Shown here piece after piece: positions 8,306 through 17,305 of a stretch of DNA of 64,000 nt. The DNA comes from Magnetospirillum sp. Its GTDB lineage: Bacteria; Pseudomonadota; Alphaproteobacteria; CACIAM-22H2. A model generated the notes under the pieces. The model worked only from the letters and a program-made list of their open reading frames with translations, was not told the DNA's origin and made no database searches. Position 1 is the stretch's first letter. Each line of letters starts with the position of its first letter. The translations under genes and the position numbers were made by a program. The DNA lies in assembly GCA_027532905.1 (NCBI GenBank), contig JAPZUA010000001.1, positions 397,565 through 461,564 on the forward strand. Reading direction: 5' to 3'.

Positions 8306-11300
8306 ATGAAAATCAGCGCGCCCTTCATCGCAAGGCCGATCGCGACCACGCTGCTGACCTTGGCCGTGGTACTGGCGGGCATACTCGGCTATCGCGCTCT
8401 GCCGGTCTCGGCCCTGCCCGAGGTCGATTTCCCGACGATCCAAGTGACCACGCGGCTGCCGGGGGCGGATCCCGAAACGGTTGCGGCCCTCGTGACGGCC
8501 CCGCTCGAACGCCAGCTCGGCCAGATCGCGGGCCTCACGACGATGACGTCGAGTTCGAGCTACGGCACGAGCGCGATCACGCTGCAGTTTCTGCTCGGCC
8601 GCAAGATCGACGATGCCGCACAAGACGTGCAGGCCGCGATCAACGTCGCCAACGGCTTCCTGCCGCGCAGCCTGCCCTACCCGCCCGTCTACGCGAAAGT
8701 GAATCCGGCCGATCCGCCGATTTTGAGCCTCGCTCTCACCTCCGACACGCTGCCCATCGTGCGCATCAGCGATGCGGCCGACAGCGTGCTCGCGCAGAAA
8801 CTGAGCCAAATCTCCGGCGTGGGCCGCGTGAGCGTGCAAGGCGACCAGAAACCCGCCGTGCGCATCCAGATCGACCCGCGCCGCTTGAACGCCTACGGCC
8901 TCGGCCTTGAAGATGTGCGCGCCGTGTTGGGTCGCGCCAACACCAAACAATCCAAAGGCAGTTTCGACGGGCCCGCTCAGGCCTTCACGATTACCGCCAA
9001 CGACCAGATCACGGAGCCAAGCCAATATCGCGACGTGATCGTCGCCTACCGCAATGGTGCTCCCTTGCGTTTGCGCGACGTGGCCGACGTGGTCGAGGGC
9101 CTCGAGAATTCGAAAGTACTGGCGACGGTCGACGGCAAACCGGCCGTGTTGATCGAAGTGCAGCGCCAGCCGGGGGCCAACGTCGTCGACACGGCCGAGC
9201 GCATCAAGCGCGCGATCCCCGAGCTCGAGCGCGCGATCCCGCCCGGCATTCGCATCCTCGTCGTCGCCGACCGCACCGTGACGATCCGTGCCAGCGTCGC
9301 CGATGTGCAGTTCACGCTCGCACTCGCCACAGGCCTCGTGGTGCTGGTCATGTTCGTGTTCTTGCGCAACTGGCGTGCGACCGCCATCCCGGCGGTGGCG
9401 TTGCCGGTTTCGCTCGTCGCGACGTTCGGTGCGATGTCGCTGTGCGGCTTCAGTCTCGACAATCTGTCGCTGATGGCGCTCACGCTCGCAACCGGCTTCG
9501 TCGTCGACGACGCGATCGTGATGATCGAAAACGTCGTGCGCCACATCGAAGAGGGCGAAACGCCGCTTGCCGCCGCCTACAAGGGTGCCGAGCAGATCGG
9601 CTTCACGATCGTGGGCCTCACCGTGTCGCTTGTCGCCGTGTTCATCCCAATGCTGTTCATGACCGGCATCGTGGGACGCCTGTTCCGCGAATTTGCGGTG
9701 ACGCTTTCGATCGCGGTAATCGTGTCGGCGTTCGTGTCGCTGACCTTGACGCCAATGATGTGCGCGCGCCTGCTCAAAGCCAAACGCGAAACCAAAGACG
9801 GCCCCGTGGCGCGCTTCCTCGAAGCAGGCTTCGAAGCCACGCGCAGCGCCTATATGTCGTCGCTCGATTGGGTCTTGGCGCGCCAAGGGCTCACGCTTGC
9901 CGTGGCGCTGGGCACGCTGGTCGCGACAGTGGCGCTCTATGTTTGGATCCCGAAAGGCTTTCTGCCGCAGCAGGACACCGGCGTGATCGTGGCAACACTC
10001 GATGCCGAGCAGGATGCGAGCTTCGGGCGTACGGCCGAGCTGCAGATGGCGGCCGTCGCGATCGCCAGGACCGACCCGGACGTCGAGACCGTGACGGGCT
10101 TTTCAGGGGCGGGCACGCTCGCGGGCAGCAGCAACAGCGTGCGCCTCACGATCGTGCTGAAGCCGCGCGCAAGCCGCAAAGCATCGGCCGCCCAAATCGC
10201 CGAGCGCCTGCGCGACAGCCTCGGCGTTCTGCCGGCCGAAGCGCATCTGCAGGCCGTGCAGGACATCCAGATCGGCGCGCGCTCGAGCCGCACGCTCTAC
10301 CAATACACGCTCTCGGGCCCCGACGGCGCCGAGCTTGCCCTGTGGGCGCCCGAGCTTGTGCGTGCCTTGCGCGCCGAGCCCGTGTTGCGCGACATCGCGT
10401 CGGACCAACAAACGAACGCGCGCCAGCTGCGCGTGACGATCGACCGCGACGCCGCCTCGCGCCTGGGCGTGAGCCTGCAAGCGATCGACGACACGCTCTA
10501 CAACGCGTTCGGCCAGCGCCAAGTCTCCACGATCTACGCGCAGACCAACCAGTATCGCGTGGTGATGGAACTCACGCCCGCTTTGCAGAGCGATCCCGCC
10601 ACGGTCGGCACGCTGCGAGTCTCAGGCGCCAATGGTGCCCAAGTGCCGATCGCCGCCTTGGCGCGCATCGAACAGGCGCCGACCGCGCTCACGATCAACC
10701 GCCAGGCGCAGTTCCCCGCTGTGACGGTGAGTTTCGATCTTGCGCAGGGTGCGAGCCTCGATCAGGCCTTGGCCGCGATCGTCGGGGCCGAGCGCAGCCT
10801 CGGCATGCCGCCTTCGATCACCGGCGCTTTTTTCGGCGACGCGGCCGAGTTCGAGAATGCTCTGGGCTCGCAGCCCTGGCTCATTCTGGCGGCCATCCTC
10901 GTGATCTACATAAGCCTCGGCGTGCTCTACGAGAGCCTGATCCATCCGGTGACGATCCTATCGACTCTGCCGTCCGCCGGCATCGGCGCATTGCTGGCTT
11001 TGTGGGCGGCCAGCATGGATCTGTCGATCGTGGGCCTCATCGGCATCGTGCTGCTGATGGGCATCGTCAAAAAGAACGCGATCATGATGATCGATTTCGC
11101 CCTCGATGCCGAACGCAACGAAGGCAAATCGCCGGACGTGGCGATCCGCGAAGCCTGCCACATGCGCTACCGCCCGATCATGATGACGACGATGGCGGCC
11201 TTGCTCGGCGCCTTGCCGCTGGCGATCGAAAGCGGGACCGGCTCTGAGCTGCGCAATCCGCTCGGCGTGTCGATCGTCGGCGGCTTGATCTTGTCGCAGT

Positions 11301-11401
11301 TGCTGACCCTCTACACCACGCCGGTCGTGTATCTGGCGTTCGAACGCCTGAAACAGCGCCTTCGAAAGTCCGCAGCACCAGCGCCGGAAGCGGCCGAGTG
11401 A
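8306..11401 (+). CDS. mdtB: RND multidrug efflux inner-membrane pump (MdtB-like)
   Basis: A 1031-residue proton-driven RND transporter of the HAE1 group, of normal length. TM1 follows the N-terminal SAPFIARPIATTLLTL. Two large periplasmic loops flank TM2-6 and TM8-12. The essential proton-relay pair is visible in TM4 (GFVVDDAIVMIENVV). The next gene encodes a second, paralogous pump, as in MdtBC systems, where the two form a heterotrimer. Substrates cannot be read from sequence; MdtABC exports bile salts, novobiocin and similar compounds. It ends in a TGATG junction with the next gene. Confidence 0.93.
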   Translation: MKISAPFIARPIATTLLTLAVVLAGILGYRALPVSALPEVDFPTIQVTTRLPGADPETVAALVTAPLERQLGQIAGLTTMTSSSSYGTSAITLQFLLGRKIDDAAQDVQAAINVANGFLPRSLPYPPVYAKVNPADPPILSLALTSDTLPIVRISDAADSVLAQKLSQISGVGRVSVQGDQKPAVRIQIDPRRLNAYGLGLEDVRAVLGRANTKQSKGSFDGPAQAFTITANDQITEPSQYRDVIVAYRNGAPLRLRDVADVVEGLENSKVLATVDGKPAVLIEVQRQPGANVVDTAERIKRAIPELERAIPPGIRILVVADRTVTIRASVADVQFTLALATGLVVLVMFVFLRNWRATAIPAVALPVSLVATFGAMSLCGFSLDNLSLMALTLATGFVVDDAIVMIENVVRHIEEGETPLAAAYKGAEQIGFTIVGLTVSLVAVFIPMLFMTGIVGRLFREFAVTLSIAVIVSAFVSLTLTPMMCARLLKAKRETKDGPVARFLEAGFEATRSAYMSSLDWVLARQGLTLAVALGTLVATVALYVWIPKGFLPQQDTGVIVATLDAEQDASFGRTAELQMAAVAIARTDPDVETVTGFSGAGTLAGSSNSVRLTIVLKPRASRKASAAQIAERLRDSLGVLPAEAHLQAVQDIQIGARSSRTLYQYTLSGPDGAELALWAPELVRALRAEPVLRDIASDQQTNARQLRVTIDRDAASRLGVSLQAIDDTLYNAFGQRQVSTIYAQTNQYRVVMELTPALQSDPATVGTLRVSGANGAQVPIAALARIEQAPTALTINRQAQFPAVTVSFDLAQGASLDQALAAIVGAERSLGMPPSITGAFFGDAAEFENALGSQPWLILAAILVIYISLGVLYESLIHPVTILSTLPSAGIGALLALWAASMDLSIVGLIGIVLLMGIVKKNAIMMIDFALDAERNEGKSPDVAIREACHMRYRPIMMTTMAALLGALPLAIESGTGSELRNPLGVSIVGGLILSQLLTLYTTPVVYLAFERLKQRLRKSAAPAPEAAE

Positions 11402-14400
11402 TGGCGTTCTCGGCCCCCTTCATCCGCCGCCCGATCGGCACGTGCCTGCTCTCGCTCGGGCTGTTCTTGGCAGGCCTCGTCGCCTATTTCGATCTGCCGG
11501 TGTCGCCCTTGCCGAACACCGACCTGCCGGTCGTGTTCGTGCGCGCGAACCAGCCCGGCACCGATCCCGAGACGATGGCCGCAACCATCACGGCGACACT
11601 CGAGCGCCATCTTGGTGCTATTTCGGGCGTCAACGAGATGACGAGTACGAGTGCGCTCGGCAGTTCGACCGTGGTGCTGCAGTTCGATCCCTCGCGCAAG
11701 CCCGCCGATGCCGCCAAAGACGTGCAAGCCGCGATAAATGCCGCGATCCCGGATCTGCCCGCAGGCTTGCCGCAGCCGCCAACCTACCGCAAAGCCAATC
11801 CCAACCAGCGCCCGGTGCTGATCCTGGCGCTGACGTCCGAAACCATGACGACGCAAGCCGTGTTCGACGCGGCCGACACGATCCTCGCCCAGCGCCTGGC
11901 ACAAGTCGAAGGGGTGGCGCAGGCCAACGTGATGGGAGCCGAGAAGCCGGCCGTGCGCGTGCAGGCCGATCTGCGACGCCTCGCCGCAATGGGCCTGTCG
12001 CTCGAGGATCTGCGCAGCGCCATCGTGGCCGCCAATGTCGATCAGCCCACGGGCCGCATCGACACGGATGAGACCAACATGACGCTCGCCGTCAGCGACA
12101 CGTTGCAGAATGCCGACGCCTACCGTGCCATCCTGCTGCGCGCGGACAATGGGCGCACGGTGCGCTTGGGCGACGTCGCCAACGTGTTCGCCGGCGTCGA
12201 AAACGAACGCCAAGCCGCGTGGTTCGGCGACCGGCGCGCCGTACTCGTCCAGATTCTGCGCCAACCTGGGGCCAACGTGATCGAGACGGTCGATCGCGTC
12301 AAAGCGATCCTGCCCGAACTTGCGCGCTGGATGCCGGCCGGCATCGACACGGTGCCGATCTTCGACCAGACCGCGACGATCCGCGCCTCGGTGCGCGACG
12401 TGCAATTCACGCTCGTGGTGTCGATCGCGCTGGTGATCGCGGTCGTGGGCCTCTTCCTGCGGCGCTTGGCGCTCACGCTTGCCGCGTGCGTCGCCGTCCC
12501 GCTCGCACTCGCCGCGACGTTTGCCGGCATGTGGTGGCTCGGCTTCAGCCTCAACAATCTGTCGCTGATGGCGCTCACGATTTCGGTCGGGTTCGTCGTC
12601 GACGACGCGATTGTGGTGATCGAGAATATCGCACGCCATCGCGAGCGCGGACTGAGTGCGCTCGACGCCGCATTCGAAGGCTCGCGCGAGATCGGCTTTA
12701 CCGTCGTGTCGATGACGCTCGCCCTCGTGGCCGTTTTCATCCCGCTTTATTTCATGGGCGGCTTGCAGGGACGTTTCATCCGCGAGTTTGCCCTCGCCCT
12801 CACGCTTGCGATCGTCGTGTCGGGCATCGTGTCGCTGACCTTGACGCCGTCGATCTGCGCGCGGCTGTCGGCGCAAACAAAACCCGCCTCGCGCTTCGAC
12901 CGCGGCTTCGAGCGCGCGTTCGGCGCATTGACCGCTTTTTATATGCGCCTGCTGCGCGTCGTCGTCGCCTGGCGGCGCACGGCGGTGCTGGCGACGTTGC
13001 TCGCCATCGCCGCGACCGTGCAGCTCTACATCGCTGCCCCCAAGGGCGGCTTCGTGCCGCAGCAGGATACGGGCCTCATGCGCGCTTTTGCGCGCGCCAC
13101 TCCCGATACCTCGTTCCGCGCCATGACCGAGCGCATGGATGCAGCCGTGCGCATCGTGCGCGCAGACCCTGCCGTGGCAAGCGTGGGCGGCGTCACGGGC
13201 GGCGGTTTTTTCAGTGCTGCCAATTCAGGGCAGATGTTCATCGCCCTCAAACCGCGCGCCGAGCGCGGCGTGTCGGTCGATCAGGTGATTGCGCGCCTGC
13301 GCCCGCAACTGGCGCGGCTCGAAAACGTGCAGGTGTTCCTTTCGGCCGAACAGGATCTGCAATTCGGCGGGCGCGGCGGGCGCGCACAGTTCCAAGTCGC
13401 CTTGCTGGCACCGCGCGCGGCCGATCTTGCCGAATGGGCGCCGCAGCTCGTGCGCCGCCTGCAGCAGGAACCGGACATCCAGGACGTGTCGAACGATCTC
13501 GAGCGCGGCGGCCTCGATGCGCGCATCGCGATCGACCGGGATGCGGCCGCGCGCATGGGCATCCAGCCCGCCGAGATCGCGACAGCCCTCAACAACGCCT
13601 ATTCCCAGCGACTCGTCTCCACCATCTACCGCGAGCGCAACCAATATCGCGTGGTGCTCGAAGCGTTGCCCGAACAGCAGCGAGGGCCCCGCGATTTGAC
13701 GAGCCTGTTCGTCAAAGGCCCAGGCGGCACGCAGATTCCGCTTTCTGCCGTCGCGAGCGTGCAGATCGGCCAGACGCCGATCAGCATCGCGCATGACGGC
13801 CAGTTTCCGTCCTCGACGATAAGCTTCAATCTGCCCGAAGGGGCGGCCCTCAACGAAACCCTGGCGCGCGTGCGCGACATTGCGGCATCGATGGGCATGC
13901 CCGGCGGCATGCGGCTCGAGCCCGCCGGCTTTGCACGCATCAGCCGCCAGCAGGATTCGGGCGTGCCATTGCTGATCGTCGCAGCGCTGATCGCGATCTA
14001 TCTCGTACTCGGCATCCTCTACGAAAGCTGGACGCAGGCGGTGACGATCCTGTCGACGATTCCGTCGGCCGGCATGGGGGCACTCCTCGCCAACATGGCG
14101 ACGGGCACCAATTTGAGCCTCGTCAGCGTGATCGGCATCATCCTGCTGATGGGCATCGTGATGAAAAACGCCATCATGATGGTGGATTTCGCCCTCGTGG
14201 CCGAACGGCGCGACGGTCTGCCCCCCGACCAAGCGATCCTTGCGGCCTGCCAAGCGCGGCTGCGGCCCATTCTGATGACGACGCTGACCGCCATGCTGGG
14301 TGCGGTCCCACTGGCCATCGGCGGCGGTGTGGGCGCTGAACTGCGCGAGCCGCTCGGTATCGCCATCATCGGCGGCCTTGCCGCGAGCCAGATCCTGACC

Positions 14401-14490
14401 CTCTTCACCACGCCCGCCATCTATCTCGCATTGCGCGGACGTGCGAAGTCCACGGCCCAACCGCTTGCCGAACCGAGTGCCGCCGAATGA
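11401..14490 (+). CDS. mdtC: RND multidrug efflux inner-membrane pump (MdtC-like)
   Basis: The second RND pump of the operon, 1029 residues from the ATG at 11401, whose A is the last base of the preceding TGA (TGATG). A GTG one codon upstream is possible. It has the same HAE1 topology as its neighbour, with the proton-relay Asp pair in TM4 (GFVVDDAIVVIENIA). It is clearly paralogous to the upstream gene but diverged throughout, as expected for a heteromeric MdtBC pump. The 3' end overlaps the outer-membrane factor gene by ATGA. Confidence 0.93.
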   Translation: MAFSAPFIRRPIGTCLLSLGLFLAGLVAYFDLPVSPLPNTDLPVVFVRANQPGTDPETMAATITATLERHLGAISGVNEMTSTSALGSSTVVLQFDPSRKPADAAKDVQAAINAAIPDLPAGLPQPPTYRKANPNQRPVLILALTSETMTTQAVFDAADTILAQRLAQVEGVAQANVMGAEKPAVRVQADLRRLAAMGLSLEDLRSAIVAANVDQPTGRIDTDETNMTLAVSDTLQNADAYRAILLRADNGRTVRLGDVANVFAGVENERQAAWFGDRRAVLVQILRQPGANVIETVDRVKAILPELARWMPAGIDTVPIFDQTATIRASVRDVQFTLVVSIALVIAVVGLFLRRLALTLAACVAVPLALAATFAGMWWLGFSLNNLSLMALTISVGFVVDDAIVVIENIARHRERGLSALDAAFEGSREIGFTVVSMTLALVAVFIPLYFMGGLQGRFIREFALALTLAIVVSGIVSLTLTPSICARLSAQTKPASRFDRGFERAFGALTAFYMRLLRVVVAWRRTAVLATLLAIAATVQLYIAAPKGGFVPQQDTGLMRAFARATPDTSFRAMTERMDAAVRIVRADPAVASVGGVTGGGFFSAANSGQMFIALKPRAERGVSVDQVIARLRPQLARLENVQVFLSAEQDLQFGGRGGRAQFQVALLAPRAADLAEWAPQLVRRLQQEPDIQDVSNDLERGGLDARIAIDRDAAARMGIQPAEIATALNNAYSQRLVSTIYRERNQYRVVLEALPEQQRGPRDLTSLFVKGPGGTQIPLSAVASVQIGQTPISIAHDGQFPSSTISFNLPEGAALNETLARVRDIAASMGMPGGMRLEPAGFARISRQQDSGVPLLIVAALIAIYLVLGILYESWTQAVTILSTIPSAGMGALLANMATGTNLSLVSVIGIILLMGIVMKNAIMMVDFALVAERRDGLPPDQAILAACQARLRPILMTTLTAMLGAVPLAIGGGVGAELREPLGIAIIGGLAASQILTLFTTPAIYLALRGRAKSTAQPLAEPSAAE

Positions 14491-15935
14491 CGCGTTTCCG
14501 CCTTCTTGTTGCTGCCGTTTGCGCCTTGTCTTTGTCCGGCTGCGATCTTGCCAGTTCCGAATATCTGCGCCCCATCGTCGAGCTGCCGGCGTTTTTCCGC
14601 GGCAGCGCGCCTTCGGCACCTGCCGCGGCGACGGTGACCGAAGAAGCCGCACCCGAGCCGCGCAACGATGCCGCCTGGTGGTCGCAATTCGGCTCGGCCG
14701 ATCTCGACCGGCTGATCGCCCAAGCGCAAGACAGCAATTTCGATCTGGCGGCAGCCGAAGCCCGCATCCGTCAGGCGATGGCCCAGCAGCAGGTCTCGGC
14801 GGCCCCCTTGTTCCCGAGCCTCGACTTCACGAGTAATGCCACGCGCCAGCAATCGGCTCCCACGGCTTCGACCTCGCGTACCGGATCCGTGGCTAGGCCC
14901 GTCTGGTCGAACCGCTTCAACATGCAGCTCGAAGCAAGCTACGAGATCGATTTCTGGGGCAAGAACCGTGCGGCAGCGGATGCGGCCAACGCTACTTTGG
15001 CGGCCCGCCGCTTCGATCTTGCGACCGTGGCGCTGACGACCGAGGCCAACGTCGCCAACGCCTTTTTCCAATTGCTCGGCTTCGGCGAGCGGCTCGATTA
15101 TGCGCGCCAGTCGCTGGCCGACGCCGAAGACATCTTGGCCGCCATCCGCGCGCGTGAGGCCGCCGGTACGGCAAGCCTCATCGACATCGCCCCGCAAGTC
15201 GGCATCGTCGAGGGCCAGCGCGCCACGATCGCAAGCCTCGAGCGCCAGTTCGCCCAGCAATACGATGCGCTCGCCGTGTTGCTGGGCACGCCGCAGCGCC
15301 CGAGCTACACGACTATGCCGCTCACCGATTTGCGCGTTCCCGTGGTCGCGGCGGGTGTGCCGTCCGAGTTGCTGCGCCGTCGCCCGGACATCGCGTCTGC
15401 CGAAGCGCAGCTGATCGCCGCCAATGCCGATCTCAGAAACGCGATAGCACAGCGCTTCCCGAGCCTCAGCCTCACGGGGGCGGCGGGCTATCAATCCTCG
15501 GAACTCGGGCGACTGCTCGATCCGACCTCGCAGATCTTCTCGATCGCCGCCGGTCTCACGGCACCGATCTTTGCGGGCGGCAGGCTGCAGGGGCAAGAAC
15601 GCCTGCAGCGCGCACGCCTCGAAGAGCTCGCCGCGACCTACCAGAAGACGGTCGTGCAAGCGTTCGCCGACGTCGAGACGGCTTTGTCTGGCTTGCGCCG
15701 CACGCGCGAACAGCTCGACGCACAAATCGCCGCAACCGCTGCCTCGCGGCTTGGCTTCGATGCCGCACAAGCGCAATACCGCGCAGGCTCGATCGACTCG
15801 GTCGCGCTGCGCGATACGCAGCGCAGCTATTTCACCGCCCTCGACGCGCTCGCCCAAGCGCGGCTCGGCTACTACCAAGCGCTCGTGTCGATGTTCCAGG
15901 CTTTGGGCGGCGGCTGGCAGCTTGCTGCGCCTTGA
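14487..15935 (+). CDS. NodT-family outer-membrane efflux lipoprotein
   Basis: The TolC-like outer-membrane channel of the pump, 482 residues. A lipoprotein signal is visible at residues 1-19, ending in the lipobox LSGC. The body consists of two OEP repeats with long coiled-coil helices, for example DLAAAEARIRQAMAQQQ and LRNAIAQRFPSLSLTGAAGY. The start codon overlaps the stop of the pump gene (ATGA). The 3' end is notable: its stop codon lies only about 20 bp before a 16-bp palindrome at the start of arsR, and a TTG in the stop (TTGA) could even couple translation into arsR. Confidence 0.92.
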   Translation: MTRFRLLVAAVCALSLSGCDLASSEYLRPIVELPAFFRGSAPSAPAAATVTEEAAPEPRNDAAWWSQFGSADLDRLIAQAQDSNFDLAAAEARIRQAMAQQQVSAAPLFPSLDFTSNATRQQSAPTASTSRTGSVARPVWSNRFNMQLEASYEIDFWGKNRAAADAANATLAARRFDLATVALTTEANVANAFFQLLGFGERLDYARQSLADAEDILAAIRAREAAGTASLIDIAPQVGIVEGQRATIASLERQFAQQYDALAVLLGTPQRPSYTTMPLTDLRVPVVAAGVPSELLRRRPDIASAEAQLIAANADLRNAIAQRFPSLSLTGAAGYQSSELGRLLDPTSQIFSIAAGLTAPIFAGGRLQGQERLQRARLEELAATYQKTVVQAFADVETALSGLRRTREQLDAQIAATAASRLGFDAAQAQYRAGSIDSVALRDTQRSYFTALDALAQARLGYYQALVSMFQALGGGWQLAAP

Positions 15936-15953
15936 CAGGGCGAAATCAATTCG

Positions 15954-15969
15954 ATATTTCTAGAAATAT
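15954..15969. promoter_or_regulatory. Perfect 16-bp palindrome, probable ArsR operator
   Basis: ATATTTCTAGAAATAT reads identically on both strands and is strikingly AT-rich in this GC-rich region. It ends inside the ATG of arsR. ArsR-family repressors bind such palindromes next to their own start, so autoregulation of the arsenic operon is likely. The overlap with the start codon suggests a short or absent leader on the transcript. Confidence 0.65.
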
Positions 15970-16321
15970 GAAACTAAGTGCAGCCGTCGTGGCGCTGGGA
16001 GCGCTGGCGCAGGAAACGCGCCTTGGCATCTTCCGCGCCCTTGTCCAAGCGGGGCCTGCCGGCCTTTCGGCAGGCGAGCTTGCGCGCTTGCTCGACGTGC
16101 CGCCGCCCACGCTCTCGTTCCATCTGCGCGATCTGGTGGCGGCCGGCCTTGCCTCGGCCACGCGCAACGGCCGCTCGATCGGCTACCGCGCCGACTTCGC
16201 TTCCATGGACGCGCTGATGGCGTTCCTCTCCGACAATTGCTGCGGCGGCAATCCCGCTTTGTGCGTGCCCGCCGCCCCCAAACCCGCGAAATCGAAACCC
16301 GCCAAAGGAGCCCGCGCATGA
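15968..16321 (+). CDS. arsR: ArsR/SmtB-family arsenic-responsive repressor
   Basis: A 117-residue winged-helix repressor, first gene of the arsenic cluster. The HTH spans about residues 33-60 (LSAGELARLLDVPPPTLSFH). The C-terminus carries Cys91-Cys92 and Cys99 (NCCGGNPALC), matching the C-terminal three-cysteine As(III) site of the Acidithiobacillus-type ArsR rather than the CVC site of plasmid ArsR. The ATG at 15968 aligns with family N-termini; a TTG at 15932 overlapping the previous stop would add 12 residues. Binding of trivalent arsenic should release it from the palindrome at its start. It overlaps arsI by ATGA. Confidence 0.9.
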   Translation: MKLSAAVVALGALAQETRLGIFRALVQAGPAGLSAGELARLLDVPPPTLSFHLRDLVAAGLASATRNGRSIGYRADFASMDALMAFLSDNCCGGNPALCVPAAPKPAKSKPAKGARA

Positions 16322-16782
16322 AACGCCTCCATATCCATGTGAGCGTCGACAGCATCGCCGTCGCCACGCGCTTCTACGCCGACCTGTTCGGCGCTGCCCC
16401 CAGCGTCGTCAAAGACGACTACGCCAAATGGATGCTCGAAGATCCGCGCGTTAATTTCGCGGTCTCGACGCGCGGTAAAACGCCAGGCCTCGACCATCTC
16501 GGCATCCAGGTCGACGACACGGCCGAACTCGACGTTTTGGCCGAACGGCTCGAAGCGGCAGGCCACGCGACCTTCGACAAGGGTGAAACGACCTGCTGCT
16601 ATGCAGAATCGGAAAAAGCCTGGACGCGCGATCCTGCCGGCATTGCCTGGGAAGCTTTCCGCACCTTCGGCGAATCGACCGTCTACAGCGCGCCCAAAGC
16701 GGCTGCGACAAAAGCGGCCAGTTCTTGCTGCGCTCCGGCCGTCGCCGCACCGAACGCCCCCGCAAAGGCCGCCTGCTGCTAG
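16318..16782 (+). CDS. arsI: ArsI/CadI-type C-As lyase (vicinal-oxygen-chelate dioxygenase)
   Basis: A 154-residue glyoxalase-fold protein. ArsI cleaves the carbon-arsenic bond of trivalent organoarsenicals such as MAs(III), using Fe(II) and O2. The family's vicinal cysteine pair, which binds the arsenical, is present as Cys93-Cys94 (TTCCYAE). Likely iron ligands are His5 or His7, His60 and Glu112. A Cys-rich tail (SCCAP ... AACC) follows and could bind further metalloid. Some homologues are named CadI for cadmium induction. The AAAGGAG ribosome-binding site and ATGA overlap with arsR fix the start. Its presence suggests exposure to methylated arsenicals as well as inorganic arsenic. Confidence 0.85.
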   Translation: MKRLHIHVSVDSIAVATRFYADLFGAAPSVVKDDYAKWMLEDPRVNFAVSTRGKTPGLDHLGIQVDDTAELDVLAERLEAAGHATFDKGETTCCYAESEKAWTRDPAGIAWEAFRTFGESTVYSAPKAAATKAASSCCAPAVAAPNAPAKAACC

Positions 16783-16794
16783 GGAGAAGGCCCC

Positions 16795-17301
16795 ATGTCC
16801 GACACGCCCAAGAACGTCCTGTTTCTCTGCACGCACAATTCGGCGCGCAGCGTGATGGCCGAAGCGCTGCTGAACCGCTTCAGCGGCGGCCGTTTCAAGG
16901 CCTACAGTGCGGGCAGCAGCCCCACAGGCAAGATCAACCCGTATGTCGCGGCTTTGCTCGAAAAGCTCGGCTTCGACATTTCGGGCTTCCGCTCGAAGCC
17001 GTGGGACGAGTTCGCCGCCCCCGGTGCGCCGCAGATGAATTTTGTGTTCACGGTCTGCGACCAGGCGGCAGGCGAAGTGTGCCCGGTCTGGCCGGGCCAA
17101 CCGATGACCGCGCATTGGGGCTTTCCCGATCCCTCGACCGCTGCGGGCAGCGAGGCCGAAAAAGCCGCTTTCACCGCCGACGTGTTCCGCATGATCGAGC
17201 GGCGCATCCGCATTTTTTCGGCATTGCCGCTCGCAACCTTGTCCAATCTCGAGATCAAGACGAAGATCGACGAGTTGGGCCAAGATCGCAGCGGCGCCTA
17301 G
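16795..17301 (+). CDS. arsC: Arsenate reductase, low-molecular-weight phosphatase type
   Basis: A 168-residue LMW-PTP-fold arsenate reductase that converts As(V) to As(III). The P-loop CX5R is at Cys12-Arg18 (CTHNSAR), with the catalytic acid near Asp112 (GFPDP). Cys88 and Cys96 are candidates for the resolving disulphide relay; thioredoxin is the usual reductant of this family, though glutathione-linked members exist. The gene lies 12 bp after arsI. A second, unrelated arsenate reductase occurs two genes later, so the two may use different reductants. Confidence 0.9.
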   Translation: MSDTPKNVLFLCTHNSARSVMAEALLNRFSGGRFKAYSAGSSPTGKINPYVAALLEKLGFDISGFRSKPWDEFAAPGAPQMNFVFTVCDQAAGEVCPVWPGQPMTAHWGFPDPSTAAGSEAEKAAFTADVFRMIERRIRIFSALPLATLSNLEIKTKIDELGQDRSGA

Positions 17302-17305
17302 CGCC

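Noticed and set aside
8270-9886. A 538-codon antisense frame opposite the first RND pump gene, with a similar one at 11311-12876
   Set aside because: These are His/Arg/Asp-rich mirror frames typical of high-GC genes. The plus strand encodes full-length RND pumps, and there is no ribosome-binding site or family similarity on the other strand.
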